A stretch of 64,000 bases of DNA from Mycobacterium gordonae (lineage in GTDB: Bacteria > Actinomycetota > Actinomycetes > Mycobacteriales > Mycobacteriaceae), in assembly GCF_001417955.2 (NCBI RefSeq), contig NZ_LKTM01000310.1, positions 62,001 to 126,000 of the forward strand, written 5' to 3'. Position 1 is the stretch's first letter; every line of letters begins with the position of its first letter. The translations under genes were made by a program, and so were the position numbers. Under the pieces are notes generated by a model. It saw nothing but the letters and a program-made list of their open reading frames with translations. It had not been told where the DNA came from and ran no database searches. Positions 52,348-61,374 of this stretch are shown here, piece after piece.

Positions 52348-53493
52348 ATGCCGCCCAATCGTGTCGCCATCGTGGGTGCCGCCCTCTCGGACTGCGGACG
52401 AGTGCCGGACAAAACCGCCATGGCGCTGATGGCGCAGTCCGCACGGCGTGCGATCGCCGACGCGGGACTGACCAAGGATGACATCCAGGGTTTCGGCGGA
52501 CACGGATCGCTGTTGCCTCCCGTCGAAGTCAGCGAGTATCTGGGCCTGCGCCCGATGTGGGTGGACGCGACCAATGTCGGCGGGTCGTCCTGGGAGGTGA
52601 TGGCACGCCACGCGGCAGCGGCCATCAGCGTGGGCGAGATCGACGTCGCCCTGCTCACATACGGTTCCACTGCACGCTCGGACGTGAAGCGCCGCGTGCG
52701 CGCCTCGGCGGCGGCGATGGGCACCGGTGGCGCCCTGCAGTACGAAGCCCCGTTCGGCGCGACTCTCATTGCCAAGTACGCCATGGCCGCCCGACGGCAC
52801 ATGATCGAGCACGGCACCACCGTCGAGCAGCTCGCCGAGGTCGCCGTAGCCGCGCACGAATGGGCGGCATTGAATGACAACGCGTTTGAACGCGATCGCA
52901 TCACCGTCGCCGATGTAGCGGCGGCACCGATGCTCGCCGATCCGTTCACTACCAAACACGTCTGCCTGCGCACCGATGGTGGTGGGGCGGTTGTGCTGGC
53001 TAGCGAACGAGTCGCCAGGGACTGCGCCAAAACGCCGATCTGGATTCTCGGGGCGACCGACGCGACGTCACACGTGAGCATGAGCGAGTGGGGGGATTTC
53101 ACGACGTCGGCGGCAGCGAGGTCAGGCCCCGCCGCCTTCGCGCAGGCCGGCGTCCGCCCTGGTGACATCGACGTGTGTCAGCTTTATGACTCCTTCACCT
53201 CCACGGTGTTGCTGACGGTGGAGGATCTGGGGTTCTGCGCCAAAGGCGAGGGCGGCCCGTTCATCGCGTCGGGTGCGTTGCGCCCGGGTGGCGCTCTGCC
53301 GACCAACACCGACGGCGGCGGCCTGGCCTCCTGCCACCCAGGCATGCGCGGCATGTTCCTCATGGTCGAGGCCGTGCGACAGCTCCGCGGCGAATGCGGG
53401 CCAAGACAAGTCGACGAGGCCCGGCTGGCATGCGTGCATGCGATGGGCGGCTTCTTCACCCACAGCGCGACGATGATCCTGGCGAGGCAGTGA
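52348..53493 (+). CDS. Thiolase-like (SCP-x/Ltp2 type) protein without nucleophilic Cys (381 aa)
   Basis: Thiolase-fold protein of the lipid-transfer-associated group. The usual nucleophile Cys is replaced (T75-N-V-G-G-S-S-W: Gly79/Ser80 where CxS is expected). The motif QLYDSFTSTVLLTVEDLGFC and the GLASCHPGMRG segment resemble Ltp2-type proteins. Ltp2 partners with a DUF35 domain and cleaves beta-hydroxyacyl-CoA by retro-aldol reaction, so the same is inferred here. ATG 52348 is chosen; TTG 52342 is possible. Overlaps the DUF35 gene by TGATG. Confidence 0.88.
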   Translation: MPPNRVAIVGAALSDCGRVPDKTAMALMAQSARRAIADAGLTKDDIQGFGGHGSLLPPVEVSEYLGLRPMWVDATNVGGSSWEVMARHAAAAISVGEIDVALLTYGSTARSDVKRRVRASAAAMGTGGALQYEAPFGATLIAKYAMAARRHMIEHGTTVEQLAEVAVAAHEWAALNDNAFERDRITVADVAAAPMLADPFTTKHVCLRTDGGGAVVLASERVARDCAKTPIWILGATDATSHVSMSEWGDFTTSAAARSGPAAFAQAGVRPGDIDVCQLYDSFTSTVLLTVEDLGFCAKGEGGPFIASGALRPGGALPTNTDGGGLASCHPGMRGMFLMVEAVRQLRGECGPRQVDEARLACVHAMGGFFTHSATMILARQ

Positions 53494-53900
53494 TGGAAAT
53501 GCCGACCGGCCCCGACCGCCCCACCGTCGACAGTGACAGTGAATCCTGGTGGACAGCGGTGCAGGACGGGCGCCTGGTCGTCAACGCATGCGCGGCATGC
53601 GACCGAAAGTCGTTGTATGTCCGACCATTCTGCCCACACTGCTGGAGCGAGGACGTCGTTCTGACCGAGGCGAGCGGGCGCGCGCGCCTCTACACATGGA
53701 GCGTTATCCACCAGAACGCGGCACCCTTCGACGCGCGCACGCCCTACGTGTTGGCGATGGTCGACCTCGCCGAGGGCCCCAGGCTGATGACGGTTGTCGA
53801 AGACTGCCCTGTCGACGAATTGCGCGCGGACCTCGATCTCCAGATCGCCTTCCGCCGGGATTCAGACGGATTTACTGTCCCGGTATTTCGGCCCCGGTAG
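53493..53900 (+). CDS. DUF35 zinc-ribbon/OB-fold protein, thiolase partner (135 aa)
   Basis: N-terminal rubredoxin-like zinc ribbon with C33-A-A-C36 and C47-P-H-C50, then an OB-fold (GRARLYTWSVIHQNAAPF, APYVLAMVDLAEGPRLMT). Such proteins pair with thiolase-like enzymes, for example the ChsH2 DUF35 domain with Ltp2. ATG 53493 overlaps the thiolase stop (TGATG), so a complex with the preceding product is very likely. Converges with the ligase gene (29 bp overlap). Confidence 0.9.
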   Translation: MEMPTGPDRPTVDSDSESWWTAVQDGRLVVNACAACDRKSLYVRPFCPHCWSEDVVLTEASGRARLYTWSVIHQNAAPFDARTPYVLAMVDLAEGPRLMTVVEDCPVDELRADLDLQIAFRRDSDGFTVPVFRPR

Positions 53901-55455
53901 CGATCGTCAGCCGATCGGCAAGGACACGCGGCCTGCCCGCGGACCGCGCGTCAAGCGAGTTGCGTTCGACCTTGCCGTTGGCGTTGACCGGCAGCGGCTC
54001 GTCCCAGAACACCAACTCTTCGGGCAGCTTGTACTTGGGCAGCCCCTCCGCGACCAGTGAGTTGACGACTTCCGATAGCGACATCGGGGTCGCGCCGTCC
54101 ACAACCATGGCCAACGCGAGCCGCTCCCCGGTCGTCGCGTCGGCGACCGAATATGCCGCGCACTCCCGGACCCGGTCGATCCGCGCGGCAGCCTCTTCGA
54201 CCTCGGCGGTGGGGATCTTCATCCCGTTGCGGATGACAATCTCCTTGATCCGGCCGACGATACGAACTCGGCCGCCGGTCAGGTCCGCCAAATCACCGGT
54301 GCGGAACCAGTCTCCGTCGAATGCCGCTGTGTCGTCGGCGGGGTCTGCGTAGCCGAGGAACGCGTGCGGCCCGCGGATGCAGCACTCGGAGACCTCGCCG
54401 CTGGAACCGATCCGCACCTCCACGTCGTCGAGAGGGACCCCGTCGTCGGCGTGGCGCACCTGCGCGGTTTCATCGCGCAGACCCGAACTGCTCACCGGCA
54501 CTTCGGAAGATCCGTAGGCGCGCATGACGACGATGCCGAATTGGTTCTCGATCCTTTCCACAATGCGCCGATCCAGCATGGTGCCGCCGAGATATACGGC
54601 CCGCAAGGGGATCTGCGCGTCGCGGGCAACGGCTTCGTCGAGCAACCGATCGAGTAGGCGGTCAGGTCCCCCGTACCAGGTAGCCCCCGAGGAGACCAGC
54701 AGTTCGCACGTCGTCGTGGGATCCCAGCGGTCCTCGAGGATGACCGGCACGCCCAGCATGGGCGGGATGAAAACGGCCTGCAGCACCCCGGTGACCGATG
54801 CCAGCGGGCTGATGAGAAAGACGCGGTCCCGTCCGGTGAGGCCCGCCGCGGCGATGTAATTGGCAGACGATTTGATCAACGTGCTCAGTGAGTGCACGAC
54901 GCCTTTCGGCTTCGACGTGGTGCCCGAGGTGTACAACACAACGCACGGCTCGTCGGCCGGCCGACGGCACCTGTCGACGACGCTGTCACCCGCCCCGCGG
55001 TCCGTCTCGATCCATCGGCACCGGCCCGCAAGTTCAGCCTTGACCGGCCAGTTCGGCGCCACCCCGTATGCGGCGGCCGTGCGCGAGAGGATGTCCGCCA
55101 CCTGGCTGGCGCCCGCACTGCGCGGGACCAGCAGGATCACCGCGTCCAACCGTAGGGCGGCATGTACCGCGACCACCGACTCGACATCGTTGCCCACCAC
55201 CAGGAGCATCGGGGCCGACGCCGCCACACCGGCCTCGACCATCGCGCGGCAAGCGCTGTCGACGCGGGCGTCGAGGCCCGCATAGGTCAACTCGCCGGTC
55301 CTGTCCTTCAAGGCCAGCCGACGCGGATGCCGCGCCGCCGCGGAACGCACGACGTCGACCGGTTCGGGCGACCACGATCCGCTGGCACGGTACCGGGGCC
55401 TGCGCACCGCGGCCCGCCGGGGCGCATGTCCCAGCAGGTCAACACGGCCACCCAT
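53872..55455 (-). CDS. AMP-forming acyl-CoA ligase (527 aa)
   Basis: ANL-superfamily adenylating enzyme. ATP loop TSGTTSKPKG, A5-like YGSSEVPVSS, hinge GRIKEIVIRNGMKIP and C-terminal Lys in VNANGKVERNSL. The protein has a 45-residue basic N-terminal extension before the adenylation fold. ATG 55455 is chosen over longer starts because it gives the normal size. Probably activates the pathway's acid substrate or a side-chain carboxylate to its CoA ester. Divergent from the SDR gene. Confidence 0.9.
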   Translation of the reverse strand: MGGRVDLLGHAPRRAAVRRPRYRASGSWSPEPVDVVRSAAARHPRRLALKDRTGELTYAGLDARVDSACRAMVEAGVAASAPMLLVVGNDVESVVAVHAALRLDAVILLVPRSAGASQVADILSRTAAAYGVAPNWPVKAELAGRCRWIETDRGAGDSVVDRCRRPADEPCVVLYTSGTTSKPKGVVHSLSTLIKSSANYIAAAGLTGRDRVFLISPLASVTGVLQAVFIPPMLGVPVILEDRWDPTTTCELLVSSGATWYGGPDRLLDRLLDEAVARDAQIPLRAVYLGGTMLDRRIVERIENQFGIVVMRAYGSSEVPVSSSGLRDETAQVRHADDGVPLDDVEVRIGSSGEVSECCIRGPHAFLGYADPADDTAAFDGDWFRTGDLADLTGGRVRIVGRIKEIVIRNGMKIPTAEVEEAAARIDRVRECAAYSVADATTGERLALAMVVDGATPMSLSEVVNSLVAEGLPKYKLPEELVFWDEPLPVNANGKVERNSLDARSAGRPRVLADRLTIATGAEIPGQ

Positions 55456-55511
55456 GAGCGCCTCCGATGCAAATGTCCGTTCTCTTTCAGAGTAAATGTA
55501 ACCTCTCACGC

Positions 55512-56378
55512 ATGCACTCAATGACTTTCGACAACCAGGTAGCCATCGTCACCGGTGCCGGTGGTGGACTCGGCCGCTGCCACGCGCTGGAGCTGGCCCG
55601 GCGCGGAGCACGCGTCGTGGTCAATGACCTGGGTAGCGCGGTGGACGGTACCGGCGCCTCGACATCGGCGGCCCAGAGCGTGGTCGATGAGATCATCGCG
55701 GCCGGCGGCACCGCGATAGCCAACGGCGACTCGGTCGCCACGGACGAGGGTGGCGCGGCGATCGTGGCCGCGGCGATGGACGCCTTCGGACAGGTGGACA
55801 TCTTGGTCAACAACGCCGGGATCCTGCGCGACGCCGCCTTCAAGAACATGACCGCCGAACAGGTCGACGCGGTGATCGGGGTCCACCTCGCCGGCACGTT
55901 CAACGTCACCCGCGCGGTCTGGCCGGTCATGCGCGCGCGCAACTATGGCCGCATCGTCCAGACCACCTCGGGCACAGGCCTTTTCGGGAACTTCGGGCAA
56001 GCGAATTACGGCGCCGCGAAGATGGGCCTGGTCGGGATGATGCACGTCCTGGCCATCGAGGGGCAACGCAATGGCATCGCGGTCAACGCCATCGCGCCGA
56101 TCGCCCGGACGCGGATGACCGAGGACATCATGGGCGAGGCGGGCAAGGCGATGAACCCCGAACTGGTCACACCGGTGGTCGTCTACCTGTCACACCCCAG
56201 CTGCGATCGCACGGCACACATCTACTCGGTGGGCGGCGGGAAGGTGTCGCGGGTGTTCATCGGGGTCACCAAGGGCATCGAGGACGGCGCCCTCACGGCC
56301 GAGACGGTGGCCGAGGCGATCGATCGGATTGATGACAGCTCCACGTTCACCATCCGGGGCGGACCGGCCAAGGTTTGA
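55512..56378 (+). CDS. Short-chain dehydrogenase, MFE-2/HSD17B4-like (288 aa)
   Basis: NAD(P)-dependent SDR resembling the (3R)-hydroxyacyl-CoA dehydrogenase domain of MFE-2. Cofactor loop TGAGGGLG (14-21), D39 in VVNDLG suggesting NAD preference, and the catalytic triad S153, Y166, K170 in ANYGAAK. The C-terminal region beyond residue 210 (HPSCDRTAHIYSVGGGKV) is typical of this group. ATG 55512 or 55521 may start. Likely oxidises the beta-hydroxyacyl-CoA of the pathway. Convergent with the next crotonase gene, 3 bp between stops. Confidence 0.92.
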   Translation: MHSMTFDNQVAIVTGAGGGLGRCHALELARRGARVVVNDLGSAVDGTGASTSAAQSVVDEIIAAGGTAIANGDSVATDEGGAAIVAAAMDAFGQVDILVNNAGILRDAAFKNMTAEQVDAVIGVHLAGTFNVTRAVWPVMRARNYGRIVQTTSGTGLFGNFGQANYGAAKMGLVGMMHVLAIEGQRNGIAVNAIAPIARTRMTEDIMGEAGKAMNPELVTPVVVYLSHPSCDRTAHIYSVGGGKVSRVFIGVTKGIEDGALTAETVAEAIDRIDDSSTFTIRGGPAKV

Positions 56379-56381
56379 CGC

Positions 56382-57203
56382 TCAGCGGCCACGGAAGTCG
56401 GGCTTGCGGCGCTCGGCGAATGACCGCAGGCCCTCCTGCAGGTCGGCGGTTCGAGACACCACTTCCTGTGCCCACGCCTCCTGTTCGAACGCGCGGTCGC
56501 GGCCGGACTCCGACGACACTGACAACAACCGCTTGGTGAGCGCCAACATCACGGTCGGGCCCGCTGCAAGACGTCCCGCCATCTCGCCCGCGGCGGCGTC
56601 CGTGTCACCGGGTGCGACCACCCGGTTGACAATGCCGAGGCGCTCACACGTCGAAGCATCGACGGGCTCACCGAGCATTAGCAGTTCGGCGGCTTTGCGT
56701 AGTCCCACAATCCGCGTCAACAGGAAGATGGCGCCCGAATCCGGCAGAATCCCGCGGTGCACAAAAGCATGGATAAGCCTTGCCTCCGTGGACATCACGA
56801 CCAGGTCGCATGCCAGCACCATGCTCGCGCCGGCGCCCGCGGCGGCCCCCTTGACCGCGGCGACCACTGGTTTGTCGCAGTCGAGTATCGACGCGACCAA
56901 ACGCTGCCAGCCCTGCTGCAACATCCGGGCGATGTCCCCGGGCCGCCGGTCAGCCACGGATTTCGCCGACTGGTCCGATGCCTGAGGTGCCAGGCCGGCG
57001 CCCGCGCAGAAGTGCCTCTCTCCCGCCGCAGCCAGCAGCACCGCGCGCACGGCCGGATCATCGTTCGCCCGGGTGAAAGCGTCGGTGAGGGCGTCACGAG
57101 CCAACGGCGACAACGAATTTCCGACATCTGGACGATCAATCGTGATTCGCAGGACCGCGTCGTCACCGACGGCTGTCACAATCCCCGACTCTTCTACAGT
57201 CAT
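56382..57203 (-). CDS. Enoyl-CoA hydratase/isomerase family, PaaG-like (273 aa)
   Basis: Crotonase-fold protein. Oxyanion loops are CAGAGLA and AAGAGASMVLACD. The two catalytic Glu of classical hydratase are absent; instead VHRGILPDSGAIFLL carries the Asp seen in PaaG-type isomerases (LxPDSG). ATG 57203 is preferred (SD-like GGGATGGGG upstream); ATG 57212 adds three residues. Divergent from the MaoC-like operon with ACGTTAACG at 57217-57225 between them. Confidence 0.9.
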   Translation of the reverse strand: MTVEESGIVTAVGDDAVLRITIDRPDVGNSLSPLARDALTDAFTRANDDPAVRAVLLAAAGERHFCAGAGLAPQASDQSAKSVADRRPGDIARMLQQGWQRLVASILDCDKPVVAAVKGAAAGAGASMVLACDLVVMSTEARLIHAFVHRGILPDSGAIFLLTRIVGLRKAAELLMLGEPVDASTCERLGIVNRVVAPGDTDAAAGEMAGRLAAGPTVMLALTKRLLSVSSESGRDRAFEQEAWAQEVVSRTADLQEGLRSFAERRKPDFRGR

Positions 57204-57256
57204 GTGCCCCATCCCTACGTTAACGACGTTTCCGCTTTTCGGGTATCTTAATTTCC

Positions 57257-58507
57257 ATGCCCGAGACCGGCCAGATTACCGACGAGGGACTGGCCCGGTT
57301 GCGCGCCACCATCGGTATCGCCGTTCCGCATACCCAGCCGCCGCACTACTTTCGTCCGAACGAGGACTGTTTCCGGCACGTGGCGGAGAGCTACGGCGAC
57401 GCCAACCCGCTGTGGGCAGATCCGGAGTACGCGGCGAAATCCGTGTGGGGCGAGCCGATCGCGCCGCCGGCGCTCGTGGGCGGTGACACCTTGATCGGCG
57501 AGGACGAGGTGACCACGCTCTCCGACGAAGACCGCGCGTTGACCAAGGGGGATCCGCTTCGCGGTGTCCACGCCTTCTACGCCTCGTCGTCGCGCGAATG
57601 GTGGGCTCCGCTGCGTGCGAATCACCGGGTCTTCCGGCGCAACGCTCTGGTTGCGGCGCTGGACAAGAGCAGCGAATTCGCCGGCCGGGCCGTCCACGAA
57701 TGGTCCGCGCAGGTATTTCGCGACGACGAAGGCGTCATCCTGGGCGGCCAGTACCGCAACATGATCCGCACCGAGCGAAGCAAGGCGCGCGGCCGGAAGA
57801 AATACGAGGCCGTCGAGCCGAAATCCTGGACGCCAGAAGAGATCGCGGAAATCGACGAGAGGTATGCACGCGAGGCACCGCGCGGGCCGGAACCACGGTG
57901 GTGGGAAGACGTCAACGAGGGCGACGACGTCGGCCCGCTGACCAAAGGCCCACTGACGGTCACCGACATGGTCTGCTGGCACGTCGGTATGGGGACCGGA
58001 ATGTACGGCGTACGTCCCCTGCGGCTGGCATGGCTTAACCGACAACGCATTCCCCGGTTCTATACGCCTGACGAGCACGGCGTCCCGGATGTGCAGCAAC
58101 GCGTGCACTGGGATCCGGACGCGGCCCGAAATGCCGGCAATCCCACTACATTCGACTACGGGCGGATGCGCGAGACGTGGCTTGTCCACCTGTGTACGAA
58201 CTGGATGGGTGACGACGCCTGGCTGTGGAAGCTGGACTGCGAGTTCCGGCTCTTCAACTACGTCGGCGATCTGCACACCATCACCGGAAAGGTGGTGCGC
58301 AAGTACCTTGCCTCCGATGACCGCCCCGCGGTCGATCTCGAATTGGCGGCGACCAACCAGCGCGGCGAGGTCACGGCGCCGGGGAGCGCCACGATCTTGC
58401 TGCCCAGCCGCGAACTGGGTCCGGTACGGCTACCCGATCCGCCCGGTGCGGCCGGCAACCTCACCGAGCTGCTCTCCGCCGTGTCCGTCCAGTTCGCCGA
58501 GCGCTGA
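57257..58507 (+). CDS. MaoC-like double hot-dog dehydratase/hydratase (416 aa)
   Basis: Tandem hot-dog protein of the FAS1-like dehydratase/MaoC type, probably an enoyl-CoA hydratase. The N-terminal half begins HYFRPNEDCFRHVAESYGD, typical of the MaoC_dehydrat_N domain, and contains a distinct aromatic segment REWWAPLRANHRV; the C-terminal half (LTKGPLTVTDMVCWHV, RLFNYVGDLHTITG) is the second hot-dog. First gene of the + operon 57257-63619; the next gene starts 5 bp later. Probably makes the beta-hydroxyacyl-CoA. Confidence 0.87.
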   Translation: MPETGQITDEGLARLRATIGIAVPHTQPPHYFRPNEDCFRHVAESYGDANPLWADPEYAAKSVWGEPIAPPALVGGDTLIGEDEVTTLSDEDRALTKGDPLRGVHAFYASSSREWWAPLRANHRVFRRNALVAALDKSSEFAGRAVHEWSAQVFRDDEGVILGGQYRNMIRTERSKARGRKKYEAVEPKSWTPEEIAEIDERYAREAPRGPEPRWWEDVNEGDDVGPLTKGPLTVTDMVCWHVGMGTGMYGVRPLRLAWLNRQRIPRFYTPDEHGVPDVQQRVHWDPDAARNAGNPTTFDYGRMRETWLVHLCTNWMGDDAWLWKLDCEFRLFNYVGDLHTITGKVVRKYLASDDRPAVDLELAATNQRGEVTAPGSATILLPSRELGPVRLPDPPGAAGNLTELLSAVSVQFAER

Positions 58508-58511
58508 GGCC

Positions 58512-59318
58512 ATGGGTTACCACAGCGTGCCGGGCCTTCGCGCCGAGCAGCAAGGGCCTGTACTGGGTTTGACCCTGGACCGCGCCGACCGCCGGAATGC
58601 GGTCAACGACGAGATGCTCGACGCGATGATCGGCCATCTTGCGGCTGCGGGCACCGACGAGGCGGTACGGGTCATCAGGATCGACGCCGAGGGGCCGGAT
58701 TTCTGCGCCGGGTCCGACCTGATCGCCAAGAACACGCGCTCGGAGCGCAAGCCCAGGGTGGGCAGCACCCAGCGTCGGCTGCCGAACAAGGCCAACCGGC
58801 TCATCCCGCTGATGCTGGAGACCCAGGTGCCCATCGTCGCAGTGGTGCGCGGCTGGGCGGCGGGCCTCGGATTCCACATTGCGCTGGCATCGGACTTCTG
58901 CATCGCCGCCGACGACGCCCGGTTCTGGGAGCCATTCATGGCCCGGGGCTTCACGCCGGACAGCGGCGCCACATGGTTGCTGCCCCGGCTTATCGGGCTG
59001 GTTCGTACCAGACAACTACTGATGCTGGGCCAGGAGATCACCGGTGCGACCGCGGCCGACTGGGGGATCATCCACGGCAGCTGTCCGCCTGACGATTTGG
59101 GTCTGCTCGCAGAGCAGCTCGTCGCACAGCTCGGCGAGGCACCAACGGTGTCCCTGGGACTCACCAAGTGGCTGCTCCAGACCGGCAATGGGCTCGATCT
59201 TGATCGCCATCTGCAGAACGAGGCATTGGCTCTGGAGCTGTCCAGCCGCAGCGAAGACTTCAAAGAGGGCCTGGCGGCCTTCCGCGACAAGCGCAACGCG
59301 AAGTTTCAGGGTCGATGA
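58512..59318 (+). CDS. Enoyl-CoA hydratase/isomerase family, PaaG-like (268 aa)
   Basis: Crotonase fold with SDLIAKNTR preceded by FCAG as oxyanion loop 1 and WAAGLGFHIALASD as loop 2. ARGFTPDSGATWLLPRL matches the PaaG-type pattern, with Asp rather than Glu as acid-base. ATG 58512 follows GAGGCC; the longer frame overlaps the MaoC gene. Overlaps the next ACAD by 4 bp. A paralogue of the protein encoded at 56382; a role as isomerase rather than hydratase is inferred. Confidence 0.9.
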   Translation: MGYHSVPGLRAEQQGPVLGLTLDRADRRNAVNDEMLDAMIGHLAAAGTDEAVRVIRIDAEGPDFCAGSDLIAKNTRSERKPRVGSTQRRLPNKANRLIPLMLETQVPIVAVVRGWAAGLGFHIALASDFCIAADDARFWEPFMARGFTPDSGATWLLPRLIGLVRTRQLLMLGQEITGATAADWGIIHGSCPPDDLGLLAEQLVAQLGEAPTVSLGLTKWLLQTGNGLDLDRHLQNEALALELSSRSEDFKEGLAAFRDKRNAKFQGR

Positions 59319-60562
59319 TGGCGCTGTCGATCACCAATTCGACCAGCACTGCCGAGGCAGTCGCGGAGGTGCAGCGCTGGATCGAGGCCGAGGTTCCCGC
59401 AGCCTGGCGGACCGCCGCGGCCAAGAGTCCCGCCGCCTTGCGGGCGGTGCGCAGCCACGCGGATTACCAGCGTTGGTATCCGGTTTTCGCCGCCTCCGGC
59501 CTGGTGGTGCCGACGTGGGCACCCGAGTATGGCGGCCTCGGTCTCGGTAACGAGGTCGCCAGCGCGATCGATCGGGTTCTGCGTCCACTGCGGCTGTCCC
59601 GGTTGAATCCGTTGGGGCTCAATAATGCCGCCGCGGCCTTGTTCAGCCACGGCACCGAAGCACAGCGCTTGCGGTTCCTGCCCCCGATCGTGCGCAACGA
59701 CGAGAAATGGTGTCAGCTCTTCAGTGAACCGGGTGCGGGCTCGGATCTCGCCTCGCTCGCAACGCGAGCCGTCCGGGACGGCGACAGCTGGGTGATCTCC
59801 GGCCAGAAGGTTTGGACCACCTGGGCCGACGAAGCCGACTTCGCGATCCTGCTCGCGCGCACCGACCCCGACGCGCCAAAACATAAGGGCATCAGTTATT
59901 TCCTGCTGGAGATGCATCAACCAGGCGTAGAGGTGAGACCGCTGCGCCAGATCACCGGCGAAGCGGAGTTCAACGAGGTCTTCATCGACAACGCACGAAT
60001 CCCCGATGAGCACCGCGTGGGTGAGATCAACGACGGATGGCGCGTCAGCGCATCGACATTGTCCAGCGAGCGCCAGATGGTTTCGGGCTCCGGGTCAGGC
60101 GGCACGGGCCGGCTCGGTGGCTCCGGCGCCGCGCGCCTGATCACCCTCGCACAAGAAACGGGGAAATGGGCTGACCCGGTGGTCCGCAACAAGGTCATGC
60201 GCCTGTGGTCACAGGAGCAGATCCGTGGCTGGACGAACGCCCGTGTCCGCGCAGCCCTTTCCGCAGGCCAGTCCCCCGGTGCGGCGTCGTCGATCGGCAA
60301 AGTGCACCAGGCCACGCTGAACCAGCAGATCCAGGACCTCATGGTCGACCTGCTGGGCATTGACGCGGTCGCCTGGCCGGCCGCCGACGACCCGGACGTG
60401 CCGCCGCGCGACGTCCGTGGAATGCTGCGCAGCCTCGCCAACGGAACCGAGGGCGGCACCACTGACATCAACAAGAACATCCTCGGCGAACGGGTACTCG
60501 GATTGCCCAAAGAACCCGACCCGTGGAAAGGCAAGCCCTGGAAAGACATTCCCCGCTCGTGA
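59315..60562 (+). CDS. Acyl-CoA dehydrogenase, large heteromeric type (415 aa)
   Basis: ACAD with QLFSEPGAGSDLASLATRAV (about 130-149) and WVISGQKVWTTWADEADFAI middle-domain motifs. The C-terminus replaces GTSEIQR by GTTDINKNILGERVLGLP and lacks a GGxGYxxE segment, so like the protein at 45080 it may need a smaller ACAD partner. The short DVPPRDVRGMLRSL helix is an unusual insertion. Overlaps both neighbours by 4 bp within the + operon. Only one small ACAD subunit is visible in the window (43957-44988). Confidence 0.88.
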   Translation: MMALSITNSTSTAEAVAEVQRWIEAEVPAAWRTAAAKSPAALRAVRSHADYQRWYPVFAASGLVVPTWAPEYGGLGLGNEVASAIDRVLRPLRLSRLNPLGLNNAAAALFSHGTEAQRLRFLPPIVRNDEKWCQLFSEPGAGSDLASLATRAVRDGDSWVISGQKVWTTWADEADFAILLARTDPDAPKHKGISYFLLEMHQPGVEVRPLRQITGEAEFNEVFIDNARIPDEHRVGEINDGWRVSASTLSSERQMVSGSGSGGTGRLGGSGAARLITLAQETGKWADPVVRNKVMRLWSQEQIRGWTNARVRAALSAGQSPGAASSIGKVHQATLNQQIQDLMVDLLGIDAVAWPAADDPDVPPRDVRGMLRSLANGTEGGTTDINKNILGERVLGLPKEPDPWKGKPWKDIPRS

Positions 60563-61374
60563 GCAAGTACCAGCGCCTGGTGGTAGAGAAATCCGACGGC
60601 ATCGGCTGGCTGATCCTGAACAGGCCGGACGCCGGGAACGCGTTCGACGCGCTGATGCTCGACGAACTCGAGTCCGCCTGGGCCGACCTTGACGCCGACC
60701 CCGATGTCCGGGTGATCGTCAACACCGCCAACGGCCACGCATTCTGCACCGGAATGGACATGCTGCAGGTGGCGCGGGACAAAGAGACGATGCGACGGCA
60801 TTCACGCCGGACCAGAGATGCCGAGTTGAGGATCTCATCCTGGCACTGCGGTGTGTGGAAGCCGGTGATCGCGGCCGTGAACGGGGTGTGTGCGGGCGGT
60901 GGTCTACACCTGGTGGCCGATGCCGACATCGTGATCGCTGCGGATGAGGCGACGTTCCTCGACCCCCACGTATCGGCCGGCCAGGCTGTCGCCTACGAGG
61001 CGATCACGCTGGCGCGCAAATCCCCGATGGAGGCGATCACTCGGATGGCGTTGTGTGGCAAGGGCGAACGCATCTCGGCGCGGCGCGCCTATGAGCTGGG
61101 CATGCTGTCCGAGGTGGTGCCGGCCGACCAACTCCGCGCGGCGGCCGGCCGGCTTGCCGCCGCGATCGCCACGAATTCGCCGACCGCGATGCGGGCCACC
61201 AAGATGGCACTGTGGAACTCTCTGGAGGTCGGCATGACGCAGGCCCGCAACGAGGCCGCGGACGAGATCTGGCGACTGCGTAATCACCCGGATCACGGCG
61301 AAGGTGCCCGGGCGTGGCAAGAGAAGCGGCCACCGAAGTGGCAACCGCTGTCCGACACGGTGGAGGTTTTATGA
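60559..61374 (+). CDS. Crotonase-fold protein lacking catalytic Glu pair (271 aa)
   Basis: Enoyl-CoA hydratase-family protein with oxyanion loops TGMDMLQ and CAGGGLHLVADADI. The Glu144-equivalent is Leu/His and the Glu164 position lies in DPHVSAGQ, without acid. Tandem paralogue of the next gene and of the frameshifted gene at 48429. GTG 60559 overlaps the ACAD stop. Not a standard hydratase; ring-opening hydrolase, decarboxylase or a regulatory subunit are possible. Confidence 0.88.
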   Translation: MSKYQRLVVEKSDGIGWLILNRPDAGNAFDALMLDELESAWADLDADPDVRVIVNTANGHAFCTGMDMLQVARDKETMRRHSRRTRDAELRISSWHCGVWKPVIAAVNGVCAGGGLHLVADADIVIAADEATFLDPHVSAGQAVAYEAITLARKSPMEAITRMALCGKGERISARRAYELGMLSEVVPADQLRAAAGRLAAAIATNSPTAMRATKMALWNSLEVGMTQARNEAADEIWRLRNHPDHGEGARAWQEKRPPKWQPLSDTVEVL

